A DNA stretch of 64,000 bases, from contig NZ_KQ948686.1 of the NCBI RefSeq assembly GCF_001514145.1, positions 1 through 64,000 on the forward strand, given 5' to 3'. Each line of letters begins with the position of its first letter. The first letter of the stretch is position 1. This document shows positions 15,885 to 24,701 of the stretch, in pieces. The notes beneath the pieces are model-generated. The model was given only the letters and a program-made list of their open reading frames with translations, was not told the DNA's origin and did no database searches. The DNA comes from Streptomyces canus (GTDB lineage Bacteria; Actinomycetota; Actinomycetes; Streptomycetales; Streptomycetaceae). The position numbers and the translations under genes were made by a program.

Positions 15885-17486
15885 TCAGGCAGAGACGCGC
15901 GTCTCCGCGACCTCCCGCGGCGACGGAAGCTCCACCGCCGCCGGGGACTCGCCGCACTGCATCGCACGCGGCAACCGCAGCGCCATCACCGCGCCCAGCA
16001 CCAACAACCCCGCACTCACCAGCAAGGTCACGTGCAGCCCGTGCACGAAGGAGTCCTGGGCGGCCCGGCGCAGGGCCACGCCCGCGGGGCCACCGAGGTG
16101 TCCGGCGACCTCGTAGGCCTCGCCCAGGGAGTGCCCGGCCGACTTGGACGCCGCCTCCGGGACGCCCGGCACGCCGGAGAGGCCGGGCGTGTACGCGGCG
16201 TTCATCACACTGCCGAGCAGCGCTATGCCGATGCCCGCACCGAGTTGGTACGAGGTCTCCCCGATCGCGGCCGCCCCGCCCGCCTGCTCCGGGGGTGCCT
16301 CGCTGAGCATCGACTCGTACGCCCCGAAAAGGGTCGTCTCCAGACCGAACCCGAGCAGGACGAACCCGAACAGCAGCAGGCCCGTGTTGTCCGTGTCGCC
16401 CATCGCGGTCAGCAGCAGTACGGCCACGGCCGTCAGGCAGAACCCGGCACTGACCATCCGGCGCGGCCCGAATCTCCGCAGCAGACGCGCTCCGGCCAGC
16501 CCCGCCGCCATCGCGGCGATCGTCAGTGGCAGCAGCCGCAGACCGGTCTCCAGCGGGGACAGGTCGAGGACCAGTTGGAGGTACTGCGCCGCGATCAGTT
16601 CGAGCCCGACGAGGGCGAGCATCGCCAGGACGATGCAGCCGACCGAGGTGCTGAACGCCGGGCGGGCGAACATCCGCAGGTCCACCAGGGGATGCGTGAG
16701 CCGCCGCTGCCGCCGTACGAACAGGACGAGCAGGACCGCGCCCACGACCAGCGGTACCGCGGTGAACGCGTCGAGCTCCCCGGCGCCGAGCTGCTTCACG
16801 CCGAGGACGAGACCGAACAGCCCGGCGGCGGCCATCAGTGCGCCGACGACGTCCCAGGGGCCGTTGGTGGCGCCCTTCGACTCGGGCAGCAGCAGGCGGC
16901 CCACCGGCAGGCTGACCAGCATCAGCGGGATGTTGATGAGGAAGACCGACCCCCACCAGAAGTGCTCCAGGAGGAAGCCGCCGAGCAGTGGTCCGACGGC
17001 CGCGCCGACGGCGGCGACCGCGCTCCAGATGCCGATCGCGAGCGCCCGCTCGCGCCGGTCGGGGAAGACCTGGCGAAGGATCGAGAGGGTGGCGGGCATG
17101 ATCATCGCGCCGCCGACGCCGAGCAGCGCCCGCGCGAGGATCAGCACCTGTGCGGTGTCCGCGAGGGCGGCGACACCGGAGGCGACGCCGAACAGGCCGT
17201 AGCCGAGGAGGAGGACTCTTCTGCGGCCCACGCGGTCGCCGAGCGTGCCGAAGAGGATCAGCAGCGAGGCGCAGACGAGGGGATAGACGTCGACGATCCA
17301 GAGCAGCTCTATCGCGCCGGGCTTGAGGTCCTCGGTGACAGCGGGCACCGCCACGTGCAGCACGGTCGCGTCGAGGGCGACCAGGAGCAGGCTCACGCAG
17401 AGGACGACGAGGACGACCCAGCGGTTTGCACCGGCCCCGGCCGCCCGACGGCGCAGCGCTGCGGCGGCCGTGGTCGTCCCGGACAT
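15885..17486 (-). CDS. MFS drug efflux transporter, DHA2 (EmrB/QacA) family, 14-TM
   Basis: A 533-residue, strongly hydrophobic protein with 14 predicted membrane spans. Family motifs: 'LVALDATVLHVAVPAVTEDL' (motif D1), 'LGDRVGRRRVLLLGYGLFG' (motif A) and 'RALLGVGGAMIMPATLSILRQVFPDRRERALAIGIWSA' (motifs B/C). DHA2 exporters use the proton gradient to extrude drugs or metabolites. ATG at 17486 has GGGAGG 7 nt upstream. No TetR/MarR regulator is adjacent; a palindrome at 17668 lies in the 260-nt divergent gap. Confidence 0.9.
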   Translation of the reverse strand: MSGTTTAAAALRRRAAGAGANRWVVLVVLCVSLLLVALDATVLHVAVPAVTEDLKPGAIELLWIVDVYPLVCASLLILFGTLGDRVGRRRVLLLGYGLFGVASGVAALADTAQVLILARALLGVGGAMIMPATLSILRQVFPDRRERALAIGIWSAVAAVGAAVGPLLGGFLLEHFWWGSVFLINIPLMLVSLPVGRLLLPESKGATNGPWDVVGALMAAAGLFGLVLGVKQLGAGELDAFTAVPLVVGAVLLVLFVRRQRRLTHPLVDLRMFARPAFSTSVGCIVLAMLALVGLELIAAQYLQLVLDLSPLETGLRLLPLTIAAMAAGLAGARLLRRFGPRRMVSAGFCLTAVAVLLLTAMGDTDNTGLLLFGFVLLGFGLETTLFGAYESMLSEAPPEQAGGAAAIGETSYQLGAGIGIALLGSVMNAAYTPGLSGVPGVPEAASKSAGHSLGEAYEVAGHLGGPAGVALRRAAQDSFVHGLHVTLLVSAGLLVLGAVMALRLPRAMQCGESPAAVELPSPREVAETRVSA

Positions 17487-17667
17487 GCACGTACCTCCCA
17501 GATGTTCCCTGGCGTTCGGCGGGCACATGGGGTGGGGACCCATGATCTCGGCCGGAGAGGAGCGGTGTGTCTCCGGCCCGCGCAGCGAACGGCGGGTGCC
17601 ACGTCAGCGTACGCGAGTTCGCGCGTCGGCCCAGTGGCGGACCTCTCAGACTTCACGCGGAACATGT

Positions 17668-17681
17668 GTGGCGTACACCAC
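17668..17681. promoter_or_regulatory. Near-perfect palindrome in the MFS/mannosyltransferase divergent gap
   Basis: GTGG-C-GTAC-A-CCAC (12 of 14 positions symmetrical), flanked by GAAC and GTTC at 17660-17663 and 17682-17685. It could be an operator for an unlinked regulator of the efflux gene. No other evidence. Confidence 0.3.
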
Positions 17682-17746
17682 GTTCTTCTCCGGTTCCCCA
17701 CCCCGGGCGGGCCTGCCGGTCCGGCGCGCGGTCGATAATCGGGCCC

Positions 17747-18925
17747 GTGACCGATCTTGGAACGCGCGCCGAACCGGCCCTGCGCCGAGCCGCCCCGGCG
17801 CTGCTCGGCTATGCGGCCGTACGCGCCCTGGGCCTCATCACCCTGGTCCTGTGGAGCGCGGCGCGCGACAAGAGCGCGTACACGCTGCTGACGGCCCGCT
17901 GGGACGCCCTCTGGTACACGAGGGTCGCCGAACTCGGTTACGGCTACGAGGTGCGGCTGCCGAACGGCGACGTGCACTCGAACCTGGCCTTCTTCCCGCT
18001 CCTGCCCTGGCTGGAGCGGCTGCTGTCCTGGGTGACGCCGCTGTCGTACGCCGACGCGGGCTTCGTGGTGTCCCTGCTCGCCTCCTTGCTCGCGGCCTGG
18101 GGCGTCTTCGCGGTGACGGATCACGTGTACGGCCGCCGGGCCGGCGTCTGCGCGGTCCTGCTGTGGGCCGTCCTGCCCGTCGGAATCGTCCAGTCGATGG
18201 CGTACAGCGAGTCCCTGTTCACCGCGCTGGCCGCCTGGTCGCTCTACGCCCTCCTGACCGGCCGCTGGCTGACGGCGGGCCTGCTGGCCTCCCTGGCCGG
18301 CCTGACGCGTCCGGTGGGCCTCGCCGTGGTCGCGGCGGTGTGGGCGGCGGGAATCGCCGCCCTCCTGCGGGACCGACGGGACCGCGCCCCGTCCGGGTCG
18401 GAGCGGATCGCACCACGCGGGGCGACCACAGCCGCGCGGGCCGCGGGTATGGCCCTCGCCCCCCTCGGTGCCGCCGCCTACGTCCTGTGGGTCGGTCACC
18501 GCACCGGCAGAGGGCCGCTCGGCTATCTCGACGTGCAGGCGGGGTGGCGCAACGGATTCGACGGCGGATACGCCTTCGCCCGCTTTGTCGCCGACAAGTT
18601 CACGTCGCTCCCGTCGGCCCTCGCCGGCGTGGGGCTGATCGTCGGGGTGGGGCTGGTCGTGTGGCTGTACGTCACCTGTGTGCGGCAGGGCCAGCCGCTG
18701 CCCCTGCTGGTGTACGCCGGGGCCGTCACGGCGCTCGCCCTGTGCGCGTCGAGCTACTTCGGCTCGAAACCGCGCCTGCTGATGCCCGCCTTCCCCCTGC
18801 TGCTCCCCCTCGCCCTGGCCCTCGCGCGCGCAAGGACCCGCAGGTCAGCCGGGGTCATCGCGGTGATCGCCACCGCGTCCGCCCTGTACGGCGCCTTCTG
18901 GCTGAACGGCTCCGGTCCGCCATGA
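17747..18925 (+). CDS. Polytopic mannosyltransferase-family (PIG-V-like) membrane protein
   Basis: A 392-residue protein with about 9-11 membrane segments. The extracytoplasmic 'TARWDALWYTRVAELGYGYE' after the first span contains the W-D-x-x-W-Y motif of mannosyltransferase 2/PIG-V-like GT-C enzymes. 'HSNLAFFPLLPWLERLL' and 'SMAYSESLFTALAAWSLYAL' are also typical of that family. Such Streptomyces proteins are annotated as mannosyltransferase-family integral membrane proteins; the acceptor is not known. GTG at 17747 is in frame and gives a short cytoplasmic N-terminus; upstream in-frame starts would add 60 residues of low-complexity sequence. Confidence 0.78.
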   Translation: MTDLGTRAEPALRRAAPALLGYAAVRALGLITLVLWSAARDKSAYTLLTARWDALWYTRVAELGYGYEVRLPNGDVHSNLAFFPLLPWLERLLSWVTPLSYADAGFVVSLLASLLAAWGVFAVTDHVYGRRAGVCAVLLWAVLPVGIVQSMAYSESLFTALAAWSLYALLTGRWLTAGLLASLAGLTRPVGLAVVAAVWAAGIAALLRDRRDRAPSGSERIAPRGATTAARAAGMALAPLGAAAYVLWVGHRTGRGPLGYLDVQAGWRNGFDGGYAFARFVADKFTSLPSALAGVGLIVGVGLVVWLYVTCVRQGQPLPLLVYAGAVTALALCASSYFGSKPRLLMPAFPLLLPLALALARARTRRSAGVIAVIATASALYGAFWLNGSGPP

Positions 18926-19162
18926 TCGGCTCCGGAGGGTCGATGAGCGCCCGGAGAATTCCGCCCCATGATTCGGTGAACTAATTCATAAGGGTCAATA
19001 AACCCGACCCGGAATGATCAAAGGAATTGAAGGACGCGGTCGGCCGCTATTGCGGAATCCCTGGAAATAAACCCTCGTCTGAGAGGAATCCCACATCACA
19101 TCGTCATCACAAAGCCGCTGATTCGACAGGGAACAGAGCTCACTCGCTGTAACGTCGATTGG

Positions 19163-20194
19163 GTGCGTACCGAACGAAACCTCACCCGTCTGGACCGGGT
19201 GTTCACCAGGCTGGACCGTGAGCCGGAACGACCGGCCCACCTCAGCGTGCCCAGCGCGAGCCGGCACCGGACCGTCCTGGTGATCGCCGCCCTGGCCTTC
19301 TACCTGGCGATCGTGTGGCTCGTGGTGACCACCTCGTGGCTGGTCCGCCTCGACTGGCAGGTCATGTTCTTCCGGCCCTACCAGCAGTGGGCGTCCATCC
19401 ACTGGTTCGTCGACTACTACGTGGTGCTGGGCCAGCGCGGCCCGACCGCGGTGATGGTCGCGGCCTGGCTGGGCTGGCGTTCCTGGCGGCAGCACACCGT
19501 GCGCCCGCTGCTGACCCTGGGTGCCTCGCTGCTGCTGCTGAACATCACGGTCGGCGCCGCCAAGTACGGCATGGGAAGACTCGGACCGCACTACGCGACC
19601 GTCATCGGCTCGAACGAGATGGGCCTGGGCGGCGATATATTTCCCAGCGGCCACACCGCCAACGCCGTGGTGACCTGGGGGATCCTGGCGTATCTGGCCT
19701 CCACCCCGAGAGCCCGCCGCTGGCTCTCCGCCGTCTCCGCGGTGACCTCCCTGGGCGTCGGCATGGCCACCGTCTACCTCGGTACGCACTGGCTGAGCGA
19801 CGTCCTGCTGGGCTGGGTCGCCGGCCTGCTGATCCTGCTCGCGCTGCCCTGGTTCGAGCCGCTGATCGCCCGCGCCGAGACCTACGTCTTCGACCTGCGC
19901 GACCGCTGGCGGGCCCGCGGCGGCGCGCGGACCCCGGCCCCGGTCACCCCCGTCACAGCGCCCGCGCCCGCCCGCCTCAAGCCGCTCACGGCCCCACAGA
20001 ACGAGACGGCGGCCCGCGAGGCCACCACCCCGGCGCGCGCCCCCAGGTCTCCCGTCTACCTGGCCCCGGGCCCGCACACCACCCGCTCGGAGCGCACCCC
20101 GGTCACCCCGACCGGCAGCCGCCGCCCGCCGCAGTCGGACCGGATCGTGCGCGGCACGCCCACACCGGCCACCCGGCCGGTGACCGGCGGCTGA
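19163..20194 (+). CDS. PAP2-family membrane phosphatase with Pro-rich tail
   Basis: A 343-residue protein with about six membrane spans and the three PAP2 phosphatase motifs: KYGMGRLGP (variant K-x6-RP), PSGH (in 'FPSGHTAN') and 'YLGTHWLSDVLLGW' (S-R/L-x5-H-x3-D variant). The family dephosphorylates lipid phosphates such as undecaprenyl pyrophosphate or phosphatidic acid. The last ~95 residues are cytoplasmic, Pro/Thr/Ala/Arg-rich and probably disordered, an unusual extension for PAP2. GTG at 19163 follows a 237-nt non-coding AT-richer gap. Confidence 0.85.
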   Translation: MRTERNLTRLDRVFTRLDREPERPAHLSVPSASRHRTVLVIAALAFYLAIVWLVVTTSWLVRLDWQVMFFRPYQQWASIHWFVDYYVVLGQRGPTAVMVAAWLGWRSWRQHTVRPLLTLGASLLLLNITVGAAKYGMGRLGPHYATVIGSNEMGLGGDIFPSGHTANAVVTWGILAYLASTPRARRWLSAVSAVTSLGVGMATVYLGTHWLSDVLLGWVAGLLILLALPWFEPLIARAETYVFDLRDRWRARGGARTPAPVTPVTAPAPARLKPLTAPQNETAAREATTPARAPRSPVYLAPGPHTTRSERTPVTPTGSRRPPQSDRIVRGTPTPATRPVTGG

Positions 20195-20247
20195 TCCCAC
20201 CCCGGACACGGCGGGGGCCGGTACGCACCACCACCCCGCGCATGGCG

Positions 20248-20280
20248 CAGGCCCCGGTTCCACAAGGGAACCGGGGCCTG
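20248..20280. terminator. Strong terminator after PAP2 gene
   Basis: Perfect 14-bp stem CAGGCCCCGGTTCC/GGAACCGGGGCCTG with a 5-nt loop, between the PAP2 stop (20194) and the convergent I78 gene (20292). Confidence 0.8.
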
Positions 20281-20291
20281 CGTCATGCGGT

Positions 20292-20507
20292 TCAGCCCTT
20301 CCAGGCCCGCGCCACGCGGCCGTCCTTCACCTCGAAGTTCAGCCGGCCCGCGCGGTACTCCATCGTGATGATCGCCCCCGGCGGCAGTGACCTGACCGTC
20401 GACCAGCCCCGCTCACGCGCGATCCGCTCGGCGGAGGCGGAGTCGAGGCCGACGTAGGTGTCCGGGCTGTCCTGGGGTTCGGCGGGCGGTGTCGGAATGG
20501 GTGCCAT
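20292..20507 (-). CDS. Proteinase inhibitor I78-family small protein
   Basis: A 71-residue protein. The core 'GLDSASAERIARERGWSTVRSLPPGAIITMEYRAGRLNFEVKDGRVARAWKG' matches the I78 / potato inhibitor I-like pattern (…A…IR….V..…G…T.D.R..RL.…D..G.V). No signal peptide is visible, so it is probably cytoplasmic. The family is named after a fungal serine protease inhibitor; for bacterial members inhibition is mostly untested. It is isolated between terminators and not linked to the streptogrisin genes. Confidence 0.75.
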   Translation of the reverse strand: MAPIPTPPAEPQDSPDTYVGLDSASAERIARERGWSTVRSLPPGAIITMEYRAGRLNFEVKDGRVARAWKG

Positions 20508-20873
20508 ACCGCCACGCTAGGCCCTGCCCGGCGGCCGCGGAAGTCCGGCTCCCGCACGCCTCCTGTCACGCTTCTGTCACAGGATCACGACACGCGTTTC
20601 CCTCGCACTGCGTCACACGGACGGGCGTTCACCTCACTCTTTCGCAGGTATTCGAACGCAATTCCCGCGCGTCGTACAACTTTTCCGAATGAGCCGTGAG
20701 AAGGCTTGTCCGAGAACCGGCCCGGGCCCCTTTGCCCACCGATTCCGGACAGGGCCGCGGAAGCTGACACCGCATAGGAAATACACGGTTCCAGCACAGA
20801 ACCCCCTTACGCCCTCTGTCGCCGCGCACGACCGCGCGAGCATCATGGCGTGAGCCGAGCGAAGGGGCGAGCG
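20508..20873. other. Intergenic region upstream of ctaD
   Basis: About 360 nt without a gene. It holds two CTGTCAC direct repeats one helical turn apart (20563-20569, 20574-20580), a third GTCAC at 20612, and a locally AT-richer stretch at 20640-20700 that probably carries the ctaD promoter. No convincing small ORF or RNA was seen. Confidence 0.5.
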
Positions 20874-22565
20874 ATGGGGACGCAGACCGTGCACGCGACG
20901 GCAGGACCCGTGCGGACCAAGGGGCACGGGCGCGTGGTCGTCGACTGGTTGACCACCACCGACCACAAGAAGATCGGTCACCTCTATCTGATCACGTCGT
21001 TCGTGTTCTTCCTGGTCGGCGGCGTCATGGCGCTGCTGATGCGGGCCGAACTCGCCCGGCCGGGACTGCAGATCATGGACAACCAGCAGTACAACCAGTT
21101 GTTCACGATGCACGGCACGATCATGCTGCTGCTGTTCGCGACCCCGAGCTTCGCCGGCTTCGCCAACGAGCTGATGCCGCTGCAGATCGGCGCCCCGGAC
21201 GTGGCCTTCCCGCGGCTGAACATGCTGTCGTACTGGTTCTTCCTGTTCGGCGGCCTGATCGTGCTGGGTTCGCTGCTCGTGCCGTCGGGTCCGGCCGCGT
21301 TCGGCTGGTTCGCCTACGCGCCGCTGAACAACTACGCGCACTCCCCGGGCGTCGGCCCCGACCTGTGGATCATGGGCCTCGCGCTGGCCGGCTTCGGCAC
21401 GATCCTGGGCGCGGTCAACTTCATCACCACGATCATCGGGATGCGCGCGCCCGGCATGACCATGTTCCGGATGCCGATCTTCACCTGGAACACGCTGTTC
21501 ACGTCGATCCTGATCCTGCTGGCGTTCCCGGTGCTGGCGGCGGCGCTGCTGGTCCTGGAGGCGGACCGGCGCTTCGGCTCGCAGGTCTTCGAGGCGGGCA
21601 ACGGCGGGGCGTTGCTGTGGCAGCACCTGTTCTGGTTCTTCGGGCATCCCGAGGTGTACATCATCGCGCTGCCGTTCTTCGGCATCATCACGGAGATCCT
21701 GCCGGTCTTCAGCCGCAAGCCGCTCTTCGGCTATCTGACGCTGATCGGCGCGACGATGGCGATCACCGGTCTGTCGATCGTGGTGTGGGCGCACCACATG
21801 TTCGTCACCGGCGCGGTGCTGCTGCCGTTCTTCTCGTTCATGACGTTCCTCATCGCCGTCCCGACGGGCGTGAAGTTCTTCAACTGGATCGGCACCATGA
21901 TCAAGGGCTCGCTGTCCTTCGAGACGCCGATGCTGTGGGCGACGGGTTTCCTGGTGACGTTCCTGTTCGGCGGCCTGACCGGGGTGATCCTGGCGTCGCC
22001 GCCGCTGGACTTCCACGTCTCCGACAGCTACTTCGTGGTGGCGCACTTCCATTACGTCGTGTTCGGCACGGTCGTCTTCGCGATCTTCGGCGGGCTGTAC
22101 TTCTGGTGGCCGAAGTTCACCGGGAAGATGCTCGACGAGCGGCTCGGCAAGATCCAGTTCTGGACGCTGTTCGTCGGCTTCCACACCACGTTCCTCGTGC
22201 AGCACTGGCTGGGCGCGGAGGGCATGCCCCGCCGGTACGCGGACTATCTCGCCGCGGACGGATTCACCGCGCTCAACACGATCTCGACGATCGGGGCGTT
22301 CCTGCTGGGGGCCTCGACGCTGCCGTTCCTCTACAACGTCTGGAAGACCGCCAAGTACGGCGTGAAGGTGGAGACCGACGACCCCTGGGGCTACGGCCGT
22401 TCCCTGGAGTGGGCCACCTCCTGCCCGCCGCCGCGGCACAACTTCACGACACTGCCCCGGATCCGCTCCGAGTCCCCGGCGTTCGACCTGCACCATCCGG
22501 AGTACGCGGCCCTGGCTCCGCAGCCCGAGCCAAAGAGCGAGCAAGCCGGTCGTGAGCCGTCCTGA
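20874..22565 (+). CDS. ctaD: Cytochrome c oxidase subunit I (orphan copy)
   Basis: A 563-residue aa3-type heme-copper oxidase catalytic subunit with 12 spans. Diagnostic sites: 'FTMHGTIMLLLF' (heme a His), 'FWFFGHPEVYIIALP' (CuB His cross-linked Tyr and D-channel Glu region), 'VWAHHMFVTG' (the two further CuB His), 'PTGVKFFNWIGTM' (K-channel Lys) and 'DSYFVVAHFHYVVFG' (heme a3 and a His). It is complete, but ctaC, ctaE, ctaF and qcr genes are not nearby, so it is probably a second ctaD separate from the main oxidase operon. ATG at 20874 preferred (AAGGGG upstream); GTG at 20850 is possible. Its 3' end overlaps the convergent regulator gene by 122 nt. Confidence 0.93.
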   Translation: MGTQTVHATAGPVRTKGHGRVVVDWLTTTDHKKIGHLYLITSFVFFLVGGVMALLMRAELARPGLQIMDNQQYNQLFTMHGTIMLLLFATPSFAGFANELMPLQIGAPDVAFPRLNMLSYWFFLFGGLIVLGSLLVPSGPAAFGWFAYAPLNNYAHSPGVGPDLWIMGLALAGFGTILGAVNFITTIIGMRAPGMTMFRMPIFTWNTLFTSILILLAFPVLAAALLVLEADRRFGSQVFEAGNGGALLWQHLFWFFGHPEVYIIALPFFGIITEILPVFSRKPLFGYLTLIGATMAITGLSIVVWAHHMFVTGAVLLPFFSFMTFLIAVPTGVKFFNWIGTMIKGSLSFETPMLWATGFLVTFLFGGLTGVILASPPLDFHVSDSYFVVAHFHYVVFGTVVFAIFGGLYFWWPKFTGKMLDERLGKIQFWTLFVGFHTTFLVQHWLGAEGMPRRYADYLAADGFTALNTISTIGAFLLGASTLPFLYNVWKTAKYGVKVETDDPWGYGRSLEWATSCPPPRHNFTTLPRIRSESPAFDLHHPEYAALAPQPEPKSEQAGREPS

Positions 22566-23484
22566 TCGCCTCGGTCAGCTCGGCGGGCTCCAGCACCTCG
22601 AACTCGAAGCCCGTCATCATCACGTGGATCACCATCACGTCGAGACTCGAGGCGCCGGTGCGCAGGAGGCAGCTGTCGGGCCCCTCCGCCTCCAGCACCC
22701 CGGCACTCGGCGAGATCCGCTCGGCGGCCTGTTCCTTGGGCACCAGCAGCCGCACGACCGCGTGTGAGGCGTACACGCGCGTGGAGACGCCTCGCGAGAC
22801 GTACGCGGCGAGATCCTCGGCGGGCGGGGTGCGCGGAGCGAACCGGGGGCCGTGCGGCGGCTTCGGGGTGATCCGGTCGGCCCGGAAGGTCCGCCAGTCC
22901 TCGCGGTCGACGTCCCAGGCCACCAGATACCAGCGCCGCTCGCTGCACACCAGGCGGTGCGGTTCGACGGTACGGCGGCTGGAGGCGCCGCCGTGGTCGC
23001 TGTACTCGAAGCGCAGCCGCTCGGCGTCCCGGCAGAGGTTGGCGAGCTCGGTGAGGACGCCAGGGTCGACGGCGGAGGGCTGGGGGCCGCGCAGCATGGG
23101 CACGGTGAAGGCGTTCAGGGCGCCCACCCGGCGGCGCAGCCGGCTCGGCAGGACCTGCTCCAGCTTGGCGAGGGCCCGTACGGAGGTCTCGCCGATCCCC
23201 TCGATGCCCTGCCCCGCGGCGGTGCGCAGGCCGACGGCGACCGCGACGGCCTCGTCGTCGTCCAGGAGCAGCGGCGGCAGCTCGGCGCCCGCGCCCAGCT
23301 GGTAGCCGCCACCGGTGCCCGGGCTGGCGTTGACGGGGTAGCCCAGCTCCCGCAGCCGGTCCACGTCCCGGCGCACGGTGCGCGAGGTGACGCCGAGGCG
23401 GTCGGCCAGATCGGCGCCGGACCATTCGCGGTGGGCCTGCAGGAGCGAGAGCAGGCGCAGGAGTCGTGCCGAGGTCTCCAACAT
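22444..23484 (-). CDS. YafY/PafC-type regulator (HTH_11 + WYL)
   Basis: A 346-residue regulator. The N-terminal winged helix 'RLLRLLSLLQAHREWSGADLADRLGVTSRTVRRDVDRLRELGYPV' is the HTH_11 (DeoR-like) type, then the WYL domain 'RRWYLVAWDVDREDWRTFRADRI' and a WCX C-terminal extension. Such proteins bind nucleic-acid or small ligands through WYL and repress or activate adjacent genes. ATG at 23484 gives the usual MLETSARLL start; an in-frame ATG at 23505 would add 7 residues. The Arg/Pro/Gly-rich last ~27 residues are encoded inside the ctaD 3' end. A perfect palindrome lies between this gene and the divergent epoxide hydrolase. Confidence 0.87.
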   Translation of the reverse strand: MLETSARLLRLLSLLQAHREWSGADLADRLGVTSRTVRRDVDRLRELGYPVNASPGTGGGYQLGAGAELPPLLLDDDEAVAVAVGLRTAAGQGIEGIGETSVRALAKLEQVLPSRLRRRVGALNAFTVPMLRGPQPSAVDPGVLTELANLCRDAERLRFEYSDHGGASSRRTVEPHRLVCSERRWYLVAWDVDREDWRTFRADRITPKPPHGPRFAPRTPPAEDLAAYVSRGVSTRVYASHAVVRLLVPKEQAAERISPSAGVLEAEGPDSCLLRTGASSLDVMVIHVMMTGFEFEVLEPAELTEAIRTAHDRLARSLARAAEPGPRTPDGAGRTPGTRSGSGAVS

Positions 23485-23504
23485 GACATCGAGTCTGCCA
23501 GCCA

Positions 23505-23527
23505 TTGCGGACAGTTGTTGTCCGCAA
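23505..23527. promoter_or_regulatory. Perfect inverted repeat, candidate WYL-regulator operator
   Basis: TTGCGGACA-gttgt-TGTCCGCAA: 9-bp arms, 5-nt spacer. It fills the 62-nt gap between the regulator and the epoxide hydrolase and overlaps the likely -35 zone of the latter. Position and symmetry point to autoregulation plus control of the hydrolase. Confidence 0.65.
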
Positions 23528-23546
23528 GCCTTCCTAGCTTGGAGTC

Positions 23547-24701
23547 ATGGCAGACAACAGCGCGACCACAGAGAGCCGTGAGATCCACTCCTTCCGGATC
23601 GACATCCCTCAGGCGCAGCTCGACGACCTGCACACCCGCCTGGACCTCACCCGCTGGCCGGACGAGCTGCCGGACGCGGGCTGGGAGTACGGCGCCTCCC
23701 TGCCGTATCTCCGCGATCTCGCCGCGTACTGGCGTGGTGCCTACGACTGGCGCAAGCACGAGGCCGCCCTCAACGAGCTCCCGCAGTTCGTCACCGGGAT
23801 CGACGGCGCCCAGGTGCACTTCCTGCACGTCCGCTCGTCCCGGCCGGACGCTCTCCCGCTGATCCTGACGCACGGCTGGCCGGGTTCGATCGTCGAGTTC
23901 CTCGGTGTGATCGGCTCGCTGAGCGAGGACTTCCATCTGGTGATCCCGTCCATCCCCGGCTTCGGCTTCTCCGGGCCGACGCGCGACAAGGGCTGGAACG
24001 TCAACCGGGTCGCCCGCGCGTGGGCGGAGCTGATGCGCAGGCTCGGCTACGAGCGCTTCGGCGCCCAGGGCGGCGACCTGGGCGCGCTGATCTCCCCCGC
24101 GCTCGGCCGGGTCGCTCCCGAGTCCGTGGTCGGTGTCCATGTGAACGCCGCCTCGGTCGGGTTCATCCCGCTCGGCCCGGTCGACGAGGAGGCGCAGCAG
24201 GGGCTGACCGACCGGGAGCGGCAAAGCCTTGCGAGCATCGCCGAGTTCACCACGGACGGCTTCGGCTACAACGCCCTGCAGTCGACGCGTCCGCAGACCC
24301 TCTCCTACGCCCTCACCGACTCACCCGTCGGCCAACTGGCGTGGATCATGGAGAAGTTCCAGGCGTGGACGCACTCGTCGGCCACGCTGCCGGAGGACGC
24401 GATCGACCGGGACACCCTGCTCACCAACGTGATGCTGTACTGGCTGACCGGCACGGCCGGTTCCGCGGCCCGCATGTACTACGAGAACAGCCATGTCCCG
24501 GACTGGTTCCCGACGTCGGCCTCCGGAGTGCCGACCGCGGTGGCCAACTTCGGCGAGGACGTGGCGATCCGCCGCTGGGCCGAGCAGGTCAACTCCCTCG
24601 TACGCTGGACGGAGTTCGACCGCGGCGGCCACTTCGCGGCCCTGGAGGTCCCCGAGCTGCTGGCCGGTGACGTCAGGGAGTTCTTCGGCTCACTGCGGTG
24701 A
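23547..24701 (+). CDS. Epoxide hydrolase (EHN family, alpha/beta-hydrolase fold)
   Basis: A 384-residue protein with the epoxide-hydrolase N-terminal (EHN) segment 'FRIDIPQAQLDDLHTRLDLTRWPDE', oxyanion motif HGWPGS (109-114), nucleophile Asp177 in AQGGDLGA and catalytic His362 in 'RGGHFAALE'. The family opens epoxides by an alkyl-enzyme ester; juvenile-hormone/microsomal type. The ATG has only a minimal GGAG 2-5 nt upstream and a TAGCTT -10-like hexamer 7 nt before it, so translation may be leaderless. Divergent from a WYL regulator with a shared palindrome, which suggests substrate-inducible expression. Confidence 0.92.
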   Translation: MADNSATTESREIHSFRIDIPQAQLDDLHTRLDLTRWPDELPDAGWEYGASLPYLRDLAAYWRGAYDWRKHEAALNELPQFVTGIDGAQVHFLHVRSSRPDALPLILTHGWPGSIVEFLGVIGSLSEDFHLVIPSIPGFGFSGPTRDKGWNVNRVARAWAELMRRLGYERFGAQGGDLGALISPALGRVAPESVVGVHVNAASVGFIPLGPVDEEAQQGLTDRERQSLASIAEFTTDGFGYNALQSTRPQTLSYALTDSPVGQLAWIMEKFQAWTHSSATLPEDAIDRDTLLTNVMLYWLTGTAGSAARMYYENSHVPDWFPTSASGVPTAVANFGEDVAIRRWAEQVNSLVRWTEFDRGGHFAALEVPELLAGDVREFFGSLR

